In this document: positions 1 through 8,531 of the stretch, in pieces
Position numbering within the stretch: position 1 is the stretch's first letter
How the letters are laid out: every line of letters starts with the position of its first letter
Assembly: GCA_026225295.1 (NCBI GenBank)
Contig: JAMFSN010000146.1
Coordinates: 1-35,224 of the forward strand
Direction: 5' to 3'
DNA length: 35,224 bases
From: Frankia alni
GTDB lineage: Bacteria; Actinomycetota; Actinomycetes; Frankiales; Frankiaceae
Program-made: the position numbers and the translations under genes
The notes under the pieces: generated by a model
Told to the model about the DNA's origin: nothing
What the model saw: the letters and a program-made list of their open reading frames with translations, nothing else
The model's database searches: none

Positions 1-370
1 AGCCCCAGGTATCCCGGTATGCCTTTTCTTCCAACACCGACGAGATTTTCGTCAGATCTGTATCGGTGCCCACGTCGCCGTCACCGACGGCGATCCGCAC
101 CTTGTAGTCCTGGCGGGAGTCGAACGGTGGATCGATATAGACCAAGTCGACCTGACCGGCCAACTCGTCGGCGAGGCTCGCGAGTACGTGCAAATTGTCG
201 CCCCAGATCAGCCGGTTGCGCCAGACCTCGTTGTCGGCGTCAGCCAGCCCCTCGAACAACGAGCCTCGGTCGGCTCTGGGGCTTCCGACCGTCTCTACGA
301 TCTGAAGCGGCAAATGTAGGCGTGGGATCTCGGCGGACTTGCCGTCCCACTCCAGTCGAACCTTCGTCAC
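1..370 (-). CDS. Site-specific DNA-methyltransferase, N-terminal part (runs off the left edge)
   Basis: A minus-strand reading frame starts with GTG at 370-368, preceded by a strong ribosome site (GGAGGTGG, about 372-379), and stays open to the window edge, giving about 123 residues. About 60 residues in it reads LIWGDNLHVLASL, followed by DLVYIDPPFDS. The DPPF tetrapeptide is the catalytic motif IV of amino-methyltransferases (N6-adenine or N4-cytosine), and the GDN stretch just before it is typical of the type III Mod-like group. The later EEKAYRDTWG segment also fits this group. The enzyme would transfer methyl groups from S-adenosylmethionine to DNA as part of a restriction-modification or defence locus lying to the left. 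The SAM-binding FxGxG motif and target-recognition region are outside the window, so subtype and partner nuclease are unknown. Confidence 0.85.
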   Translation of the reverse strand, partial: MTKVRLEWDGKSAEIPRLHLPLQIVETVGSPRADRGSLFEGLADADNEVWRNRLIWGDNLHVLASLADELAGQVDLVYIDPPFDSRQDYKVRIAVGDGDVGTDTDLTKISSVLEEKAYRDTWG

Positions 371-435
371 GGGCCACCTCCAGGTCTTAGTATCGGGGAT
401 CCGGGCGACAGTCCGTGCGACGCCTGTGGATAGCG

Positions 436-485
436 GTGCGCCGCGGAACAGTGGTTGCGTAGGCAACCACGGTTCCGCGGCGCAC
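436..485 (-). terminator. Large hairpin downstream of clpB, probable terminator
   Basis: The arms 436-449 (GTGCGCCGCGGAAC) and 472-485 are perfectly complementary. An A/G mismatch follows, then a second 8-bp stem (451-458 with 463-470), closed by a GTAG loop. The result is a nearly unbroken 22-bp stem that begins 11 nt past the clpB stop codon and ends about 65 nt before the methyltransferase start. There is no U tract, which is common for actinobacterial terminators. The role is inferred from position and stability. Confidence 0.7.
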
Positions 486-495
486 CCGCGAGCGG

Positions 496-3099
496 TCAGA
501 TCGCGGCGACCGCCCGGCCGACGCTCAGCTCCGTGCCCGACGGGGCCACGTCGACGACGATCTCGTCGCCGTCGCGGACCTGCCCGGACAGCAGCTCCCG
601 GGCCAGCTGGTCACCGACCGCGGTCTGCACGAGCCGGCGCAGCGGCCGGGCCCCGTAGACCGGGTCGTAGCCGGTGTCGGCCAGCCACCGCTCGGCGGCT
701 TCCGTGACCGTCAGCGTGAGCCGGCGGTCGGCCAGCCGGGCCCGCAACCGGTCGAGCTGGATGGTCACGATCCGGGTCAGGTCCTCCCGCGCGAGCTGGT
801 CGAAGACCAGTACGTCGTCCAGCCGGTTGAGGAACTCCGGCTTGAACGCCTCGCGGACGGCCATCAGCACCGACTCGCGCCGCGCGGTCGGGCCGAGCGT
901 CGGGTCGGCGATGAACTGCGAACCCAGGTTGGAGGTCAAAATCAGGATCGTGTTGCGGAAGTCGACCGTGCGACCCTGCCCGTCGGTCAGCCGGCCGTCG
1001 TCGAGCACCTGCAGCAGGACGTCGAACACGTCCGGGTGGGCCTTCTCGACCTCGTCGAGCAGGATCACGCTGTACGGCCGGCGACGGACGGCCTCGGTGA
1101 GCTGACCGCCGGACTCGAACCCGACGTACCCGGGGGGCGCCCCGATGAGCCGGGCCACCGAGTGCTTCTCGGCGTACTCGCTCATGTCGACGCGCACGAC
1201 CGCGCGCTCGTCGTCGAACAGGAAATCAGCCAGCGCCTTGGCCAGCTCGGTCTTCCCGACGCCGGTCGGTCCGAGGAACAGGAACGAGCCGGTCGGCCGG
1301 TCGGGGTCGGCCACCCCGGCCCGGGCCCGGCGCACCGCGTCCGACACGGCCCGGACGGCCACGTCCTGGCCGATCACCCGGGCGTGCAGCTCGTCCTCCA
1401 TCCGCAGCAGCTTGGCCGTTTCGCCCTCCAGCAGCCGGCCCGCCTGGATGCCGGTCCAGGCGGCTACGACGTCGGCGACGTCGTCCGGGCCGACCTCCTC
1501 CTTGAGCATCGTGGGGGCGCCGTCGGACGCCGCCAACGCGTCGGCCGCGTCGGCCAGCCGCTTCTCCAGCGCCGGAATGGTGCCGTAGCGCAGCTCGCCG
1601 GCCTTGGCCAGATCGAGATCGCGTTCGGCCAGCTCCAGCTCGCGGCGGGTGTTCTCCAGCTCTTCCTTCACCTTCTGGACGTCGGTGATGGAGCTCTTCT
1701 CCCGCTGCCAGCGGGCGGTCAGGGCGGCCAGACCCTCGCGCTTGCCGGCCAGCTCGCGCTGCAGCCGCGCGCGCCGGTCCTTGGACGCGTCGTCGGTCTC
1801 CTTCGAGAGCGCCAGGTCTTCGATCTCGAGGCGGCGGACCGCCCGCTCCAGCTCGTCGATCTCGACCGGCCGGCTGTCGATCTCCATCCGCAGGCGGGAC
1901 GCGGCCTCGTCGACCAGGTCGATCGCCTTGTCGGGCAGGAACCGGGCCGTCACGTACCGGTCGGACAGCGTCGCCGCGGCGACCAGCGCGGCATCGGTGA
2001 TGCGCACGCCGTGGTGCACCTCGTACCGCTCCTTGAGACCCCGCAGGATGCCGACGGTGTCCTCGACGGTCGGCTCGCCCACGGTCACCGGCTGGAAGCG
2101 CCGCTCGAGCGCGGCGTCCTTCTCGATGTGCTTGCGGTACTCGTCGAGGGTGGTCGCCCCGATCAGGCGCAGCTCCCCGCGGGCCAGCATCGGCTTCAAC
2201 ATGTTGCTGGCGTCCATCGCGCCCTCGGCGGCACCCGCGCCGACCACCGTGTGCAGCTCGTCGATGAACGTGATGACCTGGCCCTCGGCCGCGGTGATCT
2301 CGCCCAGGACGGACTTGAGGCGCTCCTCGAACTCGCCGCGGAACTTCGAGCCGGCGACCATCGAACCGAGGTCGAGCGACACAACCCGCCGGCCCCGCAG
2401 GGACTCGGGCACGTCGCCGGCGACGACCCGCTGGGCGAGACCTTCGACGATCGCGGTCTTGCCGACGCCCGGCTCACCGATGAGCACCGGGTTGTTCTTG
2501 GTCCGGCGCGACAGCACCTGGATGACCCGGCGGATCTCGGCGTCGCGGCCGATGACCGGGTCGAGCTGGCCGGACCGGGCCCGCTCGGTCAGGTCGACCG
2601 AATACTTCTCCAGCGCCTGGTAGGAGCCCTCCGGGTCACGGCTGGTGACCCGGCGGGCGCCCCCGCGGATCTGCTCGAACGAGCCGCGCAGCGCGTCGGG
2701 GGTGGCCCCGACGGCGGTCAGCGCCCGCCCCGCCTCGCCCGGGTCGGCGGCGATCGCGACCAGCAGGTGCTCGACCGAGACGTACTCGTCGCCGATCTGT
2801 CCGGCCTGCCGCTCGGCCTCGTTGAGCACGGTGACGAGCTGGCGGGACAGTTGCGGGGGAGCGACGTTGCCGCCGGTGGCGTGGGGGAGGCGCTCCAGCG
2901 CGGCGTCCGCGCGGGCCCGCAGCTGCGCGATATCCGAGCCGGTCGCGGCCAGTAGCGCGGTGGCGACGCCGTCGCCCTGCTCGAGCAGGGCGACCAGCAG
3001 GTGGAGGGGATCGACCAGGGGGGAGCCGTCGCCCGTCGCGCGGTTCAGAGCGGCGGACAGCGCCTCCTGAGAGCGGGTGGTGAGCCGGTCAGCGTTCAT
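496..3099 (-). CDS. clpB: ATP-dependent chaperone ClpB
   Basis: This is a Hsp100 disaggregase of 867 residues, the usual ClpB length. It extracts polypeptides from aggregates and threads them through a hexameric ring, working with DnaK/DnaJ/GrpE. Visible in order are the paired Clp_N repeats (first about 150 residues), the first AAA+ module with Walker A GEPGVGKT, the long charged coiled-coil middle domain that distinguishes ClpB from ClpA/ClpC, and the second AAA+ module with Walker [10 protein letters not shown]. The C-terminal D2-small domain contains the GARPLRR motif. The ATG at 3099 is chosen because [14 protein letters not shown] matches the family N-terminus and GAGGAAG lies just upstream. 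The frame stays open to 3150, but that extension is unlike ClpB. It is controlled by an HspR operator overlapping its promoter. Confidence 0.97.
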   Translation of the reverse strand: MNADRLTTRSQEALSAALNRATGDGSPLVDPLHLLVALLEQGDGVATALLAATGSDIAQLRARADAALERLPHATGGNVAPPQLSRQLVTVLNEAERQAGQIGDEYVSVEHLLVAIAADPGEAGRALTAVGATPDALRGSFEQIRGGARRVTSRDPEGSYQALEKYSVDLTERARSGQLDPVIGRDAEIRRVIQVLSRRTKNNPVLIGEPGVGKTAIVEGLAQRVVAGDVPESLRGRRVVSLDLGSMVAGSKFRGEFEERLKSVLGEITAAEGQVITFIDELHTVVGAGAAEGAMDASNMLKPMLARGELRLIGATTLDEYRKHIEKDAALERRFQPVTVGEPTVEDTVGILRGLKERYEVHHGVRITDAALVAAATLSDRYVTARFLPDKAIDLVDEAASRLRMEIDSRPVEIDELERAVRRLEIEDLALSKETDDASKDRRARLQRELAGKREGLAALTARWQREKSSITDVQKVKEELENTRRELELAERDLDLAKAGELRYGTIPALEKRLADAADALAASDGAPTMLKEEVGPDDVADVVAAWTGIQAGRLLEGETAKLLRMEDELHARVIGQDVAVRAVSDAVRRARAGVADPDRPTGSFLFLGPTGVGKTELAKALADFLFDDERAVVRVDMSEYAEKHSVARLIGAPPGYVGFESGGQLTEAVRRRPYSVILLDEVEKAHPDVFDVLLQVLDDGRLTDGQGRTVDFRNTILILTSNLGSQFIADPTLGPTARRESVLMAVREAFKPEFLNRLDDVLVFDQLAREDLTRIVTIQLDRLRARLADRRLTLTVTEAAERWLADTGYDPVYGARPLRRLVQTAVGDQLARELLSGQVRDGDEIVVDVAPSGTELSVGRAVAAI

Positions 3100-3155
3100 G
3101 GTCTTCCTCTGCCTCGGCCTTCGGGACGGAAACCGTGTCTCCAGTGGCAACGCTC

Positions 3156-3186
3156 ATCATAGTTGAGTCGTTCCCACTCATGCCAA
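3156..3186 (-). promoter_or_regulatory. clpB promoter with HAIR (HspR) operator
   Basis: Reading the minus strand, a -35-like TTGGCA (3186-3181) and a -10-like TATGAT (3161-3156) flank the inverted repeat at 3162-3182. On the plus strand this repeat reads GTTGAGT-N7-ACTCATG. It matches the HspR-associated inverted repeat consensus CTTGAGT-N7-ACTCAAG at 12 of 14 arm positions, with the exact 7-nt spacer. The operator fills the 19-bp spacer between the hexamers, so HspR binding would directly block RNA polymerase. Confidence 0.88.
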
Positions 3187-3197
3187 TTTTGGGCATG

Positions 3198-3225
3198 AAA
3201 AAACCCGGCCCACGAGGAGCCGGGT
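3198..3225 (-). terminator. Rho-independent terminator, leftward
   Basis: On the minus strand ACCCGGC (3225-3219), a 9-nt loop and GCCGGGT (3209-3203) are followed directly by six T residues (3203-3198). This is a textbook intrinsic terminator, unusual in such GC-rich DNA. It ends a transcript arriving from the hspR side, about 390 nt past the hspR stop, just before the clpB promoter. Confidence 0.85.
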
Positions 3226-3618
3226 GGTATGACTTTTGATCGTACGCCACGCCTCCGACTCGTTCCGTCGGTCATCCATCCCGGCCGGTCGCTGGCTCGG
3301 GCGCTGGAAGCACCCTAAGTCGGACGAGTGCCGACGATGGGGGCCCTCTGCGGCGTACCCGCGCCATGGTCATCTCAGTTCAACCACCGAGCGGTCCTAA
3401 GACTCCATACACCGTCGGTCTCATCGAGCGGCTCCAGGATGCTTGTTCCTGATCTTCTGCTCACAGGATGGCTCGATGTTCACCACCGCGATGTAAAAAT
3501 TGGCCGTCATCGCGCTGGCACCGCGGACACGGGCTGAGAGCGGATGTTCACAGGGACAAAGTCCCTCTGCCCGCGGACCCTGGCCAACGCTGGCCTCGGT
3601 CAGACGGCGGCGGCGGGG
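3226..3618 (-). other. Gene-free stretch with hairpins between hspR and clpB; possible non-coding RNA or long 3' UTR
   Basis: No convincing protein is visible on either strand. Composition is less GC-rich than the neighbours. Several inverted repeats occur: CATCGAGC at 3422-3429 with GCTCGATG at 3471-3478; CGCGATG at 3487-3493 with CATCGCG at 3508-3514; GGGAC-AAA-GTCCC near 3554; and a short CCGAC/GTCGG pair near 3256-3271. Together with the strong terminator at 3198-3225 this suggests a stable minus-strand RNA, either the tail of the dnaK operon mRNA or an independent small RNA. It does not match any RNA family that I recognise (not tmRNA, RNase P or 6S by inspection). Confidence 0.45.
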
Positions 3619-4167
3619 TCAGGGGCGGCGGCCGGGGCGCCAGACGACGATGGCGGAGCGGTCGACCGGGACGAGGTCGCGGCGATGGCTCTGGTGGGCC
3701 TCGGCGACGCGCCGGTCGGATTCGACGCGGGTGCGTTCCAGCTCGTCGGCCAGCTCGCGGACCTTGGCCCTCAGCAACAGGACGTGGGCTTCCAACTCGA
3801 GAATGCGGCGGATGCCCTCGAGGTTGATGCCCTCTTCCTGGGACAGCCGCTGGACCTCGCGCAGCAACGCGACATCGCGGGCCGAATACCGGCGGCCCCG
3901 CCCGGGGCTGCGCCCGGGCGTGACCAGGCCGAGCCGGTCGTAGGACCGCAAGGTCTGCGGGTGCATGCCGGCCAGTTGGGCCGCGATCGAGATGACATAA
4001 ACGGGCGCGGTCTCGTCGTGGGCGGCCCCGCCCCCGGCGCGGTGGCCGGGCGAACCGGCCCCGCCGCCGCCGCCGACGCCGACACCGCCGCCCGCACCAC
4101 CAGGACCCGGACCGCCGGGGCCGGACGCCGACGGGGGGTCGGCGGTCCGGTTCGGCCGGGTGGTCAT
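3619..4167 (-). CDS. hspR: Heat-shock repressor HspR (MerR family)
   Basis: This is a MerR-type DNA-binding autorepressor of 182 residues. The winged helix-turn-helix begins near residue 57 with [19 protein letters not shown], then [12 protein letters not shown], essentially the HspR signature. A coiled-coil dimerisation helix follows (residues about 115-160). In Streptomyces and Mycobacterium, HspR binds HAIR sites with DnaK as co-repressor, and three HAIR-like sites occur in this window. The ATG overlaps the dnaJ stop in an ATGA, so it is translationally coupled as the last gene of the operon. Odd feature: a Gly/Pro-rich N-terminal extension of about 55 residues ([20 protein letters not shown] region). 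A shorter internal start cannot be excluded, although no other good ribosome site is evident. Confidence 0.93.
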   Translation of the reverse strand: MTTRPNRTADPPSASGPGGPGPGGAGGGVGVGGGGGAGSPGHRAGGGAAHDETAPVYVISIAAQLAGMHPQTLRSYDRLGLVTPGRSPGRGRRYSARDVALLREVQRLSQEEGINLEGIRRILELEAHVLLLRAKVRELADELERTRVESDRRVAEAHQSHRRDLVPVDRSAIVVWRPGRRP

Positions 4168-5363
4168 GCCCGGTCCTCGAGCAGGACCGTCAGGTGCTCA
4201 CGGGGGTCCTCCGGCAGTGCCTTGGCCAGCTCCTGGAAAGCCGCCCGCGCCTTCGGGGACAACTTCGGCGGGACCACCACGTCGACCGTCACAATCAGGT
4301 CGCCGCGCCCACCACCGGCCCGGGGCGCACCCCGGCCGCGGACCCGCAGGCGACGCCCACTGGACGTGCCCGGCGGCACCTTCACCGTCAGCGGGGTCCG
4401 GTCGAGCGTCGGCACCTTGACCGACGCACCCAGCGCCGCCTCGGCCACCGAGATCGGCAGGATGATCGTCAGGTTGGCACCGTCCCGCCCGAAGATCGCG
4501 TGGGCCAGGACGTGCACCGTGACCTCGAGGTCCCCGGCCGGCCCACCCCGCTCGCCGGCCGAGCCCCGGCCCCGGACCCGCAGCTTCTGACCGTCCGCGA
4601 TGCCGGCCGGGACCCGGATCTTCTGCATCCGCTCCCGCCGGCCGCTGCCCCGGCACTCGGGGCACGGCTGGTCGATGATCGTGCCGAGGCCGCGGCAGTC
4701 GCGGCACGGCTCCGACAACGCGAAGCCGCCCTGCGAACGCGACACCACGCCCAGGCCGCGGCAGGTCGGGCAGGTCCGCGGCGAGCTGCCGGGCCGGGCC
4801 CCGCTGCCGTGGCACTGCGCGCAGGGCGCCGCGCCGGGCAGCCGGACCGTCGTCTCCAGCCCGGTCAGCGCGTCCTCGAAGGAGATCGTGAGTTCGGCCG
4901 CGATGTCGGTCCCGCGCTTGGGACCGCGACCGGCGCTCGGGCCGGGACCGCGCTGGAACAGGTTGTCGAACAATCCGCCCAGGTTTCCCGATCCGTTCTC
5001 CCGCAGCAGGTCGTCGAAGGCGAACGAGCCGCCCCCGCTGCCCTGCTGACCGAAGCCGCCGTAACCCGGTGGGTAGCCCCCGCCCCCGCCGCCGCCCGGG
5101 CCGTAACCGGCCGGGCCGCCCCCGGAGGCGAACAACGCCCGGGCCTCGTCGTACTCCCGACGCCGGGTGTCGTCGGACAGCACGTCATAGGCCTCGGAGA
5201 CCTCCTTGAAGCGGGCCTCGGCCTTCGCGTCGCCCGGGTTCTTGTCCGGGTGCAGCTCCCGGGCCAGCCGCCGGTAGGCCTTCTTGATATCGGCCGTCGT
5301 GGCGTCCTTGGGGACGCCGAGAGCGGCGTAGTAGTCCTTCTCGACCATGTCACGAACACTCAC
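4164..5363 (-). CDS. dnaJ: Molecular chaperone DnaJ
   Basis: This is the Hsp40 co-chaperone that delivers unfolded clients to DnaK and stimulates its ATPase. It has 399 residues in canonical type I order. The J domain (residues about 9-75) contains the HPD tripeptide at 38-40. A Gly-rich linker follows, then four zinc-binding CxxCxGxG repeats ([32 protein letters not shown], roughly residues 180-245), and then the C-terminal beta domains. The GTG start at 5363 sits 6 nt after a strong GGAAGGAGGGG site; a downstream ATG ([12 protein letters not shown]) lacks its own site. It follows grpE by about 58 nt and overlaps hspR by 4 nt. Confidence 0.96.
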   Translation of the reverse strand: MSVRDMVEKDYYAALGVPKDATTADIKKAYRRLARELHPDKNPGDAKAEARFKEVSEAYDVLSDDTRRREYDEARALFASGGGPAGYGPGGGGGGGYPPGYGGFGQQGSGGGSFAFDDLLRENGSGNLGGLFDNLFQRGPGPSAGRGPKRGTDIAAELTISFEDALTGLETTVRLPGAAPCAQCHGSGARPGSSPRTCPTCRGLGVVSRSQGGFALSEPCRDCRGLGTIIDQPCPECRGSGRRERMQKIRVPAGIADGQKLRVRGRGSAGERGGPAGDLEVTVHVLAHAIFGRDGANLTIILPISVAEAALGASVKVPTLDRTPLTVKVPPGTSSGRRLRVRGRGAPRAGGGRGDLIVTVDVVVPPKLSPKARAAFQELAKALPEDPREHLTVLLEDRA

Positions 5364-5421
5364 GGCGCCCCTCCTTCCTTCGATGGTCGGTCATCGGCGT
5401 GCGGATCCACCGTCCGGGTCG

Positions 5422-6222
5422 TCAGTCCGCGTTGACCGAAGGCCCCCCGCCGCTGCCCGGCAGACTGCCGGTGTCGTCGGGGGTCCCGGTGAACCCGTCG
5501 TCGGGGCCGACGGACGGCGGATGCGGCGCGCTGTCGAGCGGTTCGGACGATGCCTCGGGCTCGGCGACCGACACCTGGGCGGGGCGGAGCACCCGACCCG
5601 CGTGCCGGTAACCCGACCGGAAGACGTCGACACAGGTCGGCCGGGAAACGTCCGACCGGTACGCGTGCATGAGGGCATCGTGGACCAGCGGGTCGAACTC
5701 CTCACCCACCGACCCGAACCGCTCCAGGCCGGCCGCCTCCAAGGTGCTTTCCAGCGACTCGGCGACCGCCTTGAACGGCCCTTCGAGGTCCCCGTGTTCG
5801 CGGGCCCGGCCGATGTCGTCGAGCGTCGGCAGCATGGCCGCGAGAACCCGCGCCGCGGCCTGTTCGGTCACGGCCTGCCGGTCCCGCTCGACCCGCCGAC
5901 GGTAGTTGTCGTACTCCGCCTTGAGGCGCTGCAGGTCGCCCGTCCGTTCGGCCACCTGCCGCCGCAGCGCGTCGAGCTCCGCCGGGTCGGCCCCGTTGCC
6001 GTTCGGCGGGCTGCTCGGACCGGCGCCGCCCGGCCCGTCGGTCGGCCGTTGGTCGGCCGGCGACTGGTAGGACGCGGCGCGGACCTCGCCGCTGTCGGGG
6101 TCGATGCGCCGCCGGTCGCGCACGACGACCGGCGTCTCCGCCTCGTCGACGCCCCGCCCGCCGGCGGAGCGGCCCGGGAAACCCGGACCGCCCGTCCGTC
6201 CGTCGCCCTGGGGCGAGGTCAC
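5422..6222 (-). CDS. grpE: Nucleotide exchange factor GrpE
   Basis: GrpE releases ADP from DnaK. The protein has 266 residues, long for the family because of low-complexity tails on both ends. The core is clear: the long dimerisation helix with [17 protein letters not shown] (about residue 105), then [15 protein letters not shown], then the beta domain with [12 protein letters not shown] and the terminal [17 protein letters not shown]. About 95 N-terminal residues are acidic or Gly/Pro-rich and about 45 C-terminal residues are disordered-looking; these do not occur in the minimal family. Its ATG overlaps the dnaK stop in an ATGA, so translation is coupled to dnaK. Confidence 0.95.
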   Translation of the reverse strand: MTSPQGDGRTGGPGFPGRSAGGRGVDEAETPVVVRDRRRIDPDSGEVRAASYQSPADQRPTDGPGGAGPSSPPNGNGADPAELDALRRQVAERTGDLQRLKAEYDNYRRRVERDRQAVTEQAAARVLAAMLPTLDDIGRAREHGDLEGPFKAVAESLESTLEAAGLERFGSVGEEFDPLVHDALMHAYRSDVSRPTCVDVFRSGYRHAGRVLRPAQVSVAEPEASSEPLDSAPHPPSVGPDDGFTGTPDDTGSLPGSGGGPSVNAD

Positions 6223-8054
6223 TTGGAGCCCTCCTCGTCGACGATCTCCGCGTCCACGACATCGTCGTCGTCGGAGTCCTCGGCGCCCGGGGCCCCGGGC
6301 GCGCCCGCCGTGCCCTGGGCGCCGGCGTACATCGCCTGGCCCATGGCCGAGCTGGCCTTGGCCAGCTCCTGGGTCGCGTCCCGGATGGCCGGGATGTCGG
6401 TGCCGCCCGACGCCGCCTTCAGCGCGGAGAGCTTCTCCTCGACGTCGGTCTTGGCGGCCGCGTCGACCTGCTCGCCGTTCTCGGCCAGGAAGCGCTCGGT
6501 GGTGTAGATGAGCGACTCGGCCTGGTTGCGGGTCTCGGCCTCCTCGCGGCGGTTCTTGTCCTCCTCCGCGTACTGCTCCGCGTCCCGGACCATCTGGTCG
6601 ATGTCGTCCTTGGGCAGCGCCGAGCCGCCGGTGATCGTCATCGACTGCTCCTTGCCGGTGCCCAGGTCCTTCGCGCCGACGTGGACGATGCCGTTCGCGT
6701 CGATATCGAAGGTGACCTCGATCTGCGGGACGCCCCGGGGGGCCGGCGGCAGACCGGTCAGCTCGAACATGCCGAGCTTCTTGTTGTAGGCGGCCATCTC
6801 ACGCTCGCCCTGGAACACCTGGATCTGCACCGACGGCTGGCTGTCCTCGGCGGTGGTGAAGATCTCCGAGCGCTTGGTCGGGATCGTGGTGTTGCGCTCG
6901 ATCAGCTTGGTCATGATGCCGCCCTTGGTCTCGATCCCCAGCGACAGCGGGGTCACATCGAGCAGCAGGACGTCCTTGACCTCGCCCTTGAGCACCCCGG
7001 CCTGCAGGGACGCGCCGACGGCGACGACCTCGTCGGGGTTGACGCCCTTGTTCGGGTCCTGGCCGTCGGTCAGGTCGCGGACCAGATCGACGACGGCCGG
7101 CATCCGGGTCGAGCCACCGACCAGCACGACGTGGTCGATGTCGGAGACCTTGGCCCCGGCGTCCTTGATGGCCTGGGAGAACGGGCCCTTGCAGCGGTCG
7201 ATCAGGTCAGACGTCATGCGCTGGAACTCGGCCCGCGAGAGGCTCACGTCCAGGTGCAGCGGGCCGTCGGACGACGCCGTGATGTACGGCAGGTTGATCG
7301 TCGTCTGGGTCGACTGGGACAGCTCGATCTTGGCCTTCTCGGCCGCCTCGCGCAGCCGCTGGGCGGCCATCTTGTCCTTGCTCAGGTCGACGCCGTGCTG
7401 GCCGTTGAACGTCTTGACCAGGTGGTCGACGACGCGCTGGTCCCAGTCGTCGCCGCCCAGGTGGGTGTCACCGGAGGTCGACTTGACCTCGACGACGCCG
7501 TCGCCGATCTCCAGCAGGGACACGTCGAACGTGCCGCCGCCGAGGTCGAAGACGAGGATCGTCTGCTCTTTCTCGCCCTTGTCCAGCCCGTAGGCGAGCG
7601 CGGCCGCGGTGGGCTCGTTGACGATCCGCAGGACGTTGAGGCCCGCGATCGTGCCGGCCTCGGTGGTGGCCTGGCGCTGCGCGTCGTCGAAGTACGCGGG
7701 CACGGTGATCACCGCGTCGGCGACGGACTCACCCAGGTAGGACTCGGCGTCCCGCTTGAGCTTCTGCAGGATGAAGGCGCTGATCTGCTGGGGAGTGAAG
7801 TCCTTGCCGTCGATGCCCATCGTCCAGTCGGTGCCCATGTGACGCTTGACCGAGCGGATGGTCCGCTCGACGTTGGTCACGGCCTGCCGCTTGGCGACCT
7901 CACCGACGAGAACCTCGCCGTTCTTGGCGAACGCGACGACCGACGGGGTCGTGCGCGAACCCTCGGCGTTCGCGATCACCGTGGGCTCGCCACCCTCGAG
8001 CACGCTCACGACCGAGTTCGTGGTGCCGAGGTCGATTCCGACCGCTCGTGCCAT
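6219..8054 (-). CDS. dnaK: Molecular chaperone DnaK
   Basis: This is the Hsp70 chaperone, 611 residues from the ATG at 8054. [21 protein letters not shown] at the N-terminus is the Hsp70 phosphate-1 loop. Also visible are [19 protein letters not shown] (phosphate 2), [13 protein letters not shown] (adenosine site), the interdomain linker [18 protein letters not shown], the peptide-binding domain and an acidic C-terminal tail ([12 protein letters not shown]). The 8054 start is chosen over the upstream in-frame ATG at 8081 because family members begin [10 protein letters not shown] and an AAGGGG site lies about 10 nt upstream. It is first gene of the dnaK-grpE-dnaJ-hspR operon, with two HAIR-type operators upstream. 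Confidence 0.97.
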   Translation of the reverse strand: MARAVGIDLGTTNSVVSVLEGGEPTVIANAEGSRTTPSVVAFAKNGEVLVGEVAKRQAVTNVERTIRSVKRHMGTDWTMGIDGKDFTPQQISAFILQKLKRDAESYLGESVADAVITVPAYFDDAQRQATTEAGTIAGLNVLRIVNEPTAAALAYGLDKGEKEQTILVFDLGGGTFDVSLLEIGDGVVEVKSTSGDTHLGGDDWDQRVVDHLVKTFNGQHGVDLSKDKMAAQRLREAAEKAKIELSQSTQTTINLPYITASSDGPLHLDVSLSRAEFQRMTSDLIDRCKGPFSQAIKDAGAKVSDIDHVVLVGGSTRMPAVVDLVRDLTDGQDPNKGVNPDEVVAVGASLQAGVLKGEVKDVLLLDVTPLSLGIETKGGIMTKLIERNTTIPTKRSEIFTTAEDSQPSVQIQVFQGEREMAAYNKKLGMFELTGLPPAPRGVPQIEVTFDIDANGIVHVGAKDLGTGKEQSMTITGGSALPKDDIDQMVRDAEQYAEEDKNRREEAETRNQAESLIYTTERFLAENGEQVDAAAKTDVEEKLSALKAASGGTDIPAIRDATQELAKASSAMGQAMYAGAQGTAGAPGAPGAEDSDDDDVVDAEIVDEEGSK

Positions 8055-8117
8055 GTCTGTTAACCCCTTGATTGTCTCCACGACCGCCCACCGGAGCGGG
8101 GGCCGAGCTGGTTTGGG

Positions 8118-8138
8118 TTTGAGTCGTACTCACTCAGG
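8118..8138 (-). promoter_or_regulatory. HAIR operator 1 upstream of dnaK
   Basis: The plus strand reads TTTGAGT-N7-ACTCAGG, matching CTTGAGT-N7-ACTCAAG at 12 of 14 arm positions with the exact spacer. It lies 64 nt upstream of the dnaK start codon. HspR binding here is inferred from family knowledge. Confidence 0.87.
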
Positions 8139-8169
8139 ATGGTGGCCGGGGTCGACCCTCGTCAAACAC

Positions 8170-8190
8170 CCTGAGCACACCAGGCTCAAC
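8170..8190 (-). promoter_or_regulatory. HAIR-like operator 2 upstream of dnaK
   Basis: The plus strand reads CCTGAGC-N7-GCTCAAC, a weaker HAIR (10 of 14 arm positions) but with the exact 7-nt spacer and symmetric changes in both arms (GAGC/GCTC). Multiple HAIR copies in front of dnaK are known from Streptomyces. Its centre lies 52 bp from the first operator's centre, about five helical turns, so both would be on the same DNA face. Confidence 0.7.
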
Positions 8191-8531
8191 CTTCCTGCCG
8201 TGGTTCATGTTCCCACATAGGAAAGGTTCCCGGCCACCCGGGTCTCCCGCACGGGTAGTCAGGCGGTGACGTATCCCAACAGCCGGTCCGGGCGGGCCCT
8301 ACCCCTGATCCGCTTGAGCCCCACGACCGCTCCGACGCGACCCCCGCCGGGGCGCTCGTCGGCCGGCGCGGGTCTGGAAGCGGCCGGCTGCCGCAAGTGA
8401 CATCGTCACTGCGCCTCCCAGCGCCGGCTCACGCCGATTCTGGCCCGGAGCGGCGCCGAGCGTCAGTGGCAACGCACGCCATAGCCGCCGTTGACCAGGC
8501 CAATTCGCAGCCCGGCCGACAGCGTGGGGGC
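8191..8531. other. Intergenic stretch between the dnaK promoter and the NERD gene
   Basis: No gene or clear regulatory element is seen. Translations on both strands are short and unlike proteins. One short stretch (about 8374-8390, GGAAGCGGCCGGC) resembles 18675-18690 in the large repeat region, too short to claim a shared element. Confidence 0.5.

Noticed and set aside
1036-2955. Long plus-strand frame (639 residues) opposite clpB
   Set aside because: It is an antisense shadow of a clear ClpB gene, made by high GC in the third position; no domain and no ribosome site.
3328-3537. 69-residue plus-strand frame between clpB and hspR
   Set aside because: No ribosome site or recognisable domain, and it overlaps the inverted repeats of the candidate minus-strand RNA.
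3549-3566. GGGACAAAGTCCC as a DosR-type hypoxia box
   Set aside because: The DosR consensus has a 4-bp spacer between GGGAC and GTCCC; here it is 3 bp, and no promoter or DosR-type gene is near.
8055-8081. Upstream ATG for DnaK adding nine residues
   Set aside because: DnaK proteins start [10 protein letters not shown], and the ribosome site lies within the extension.
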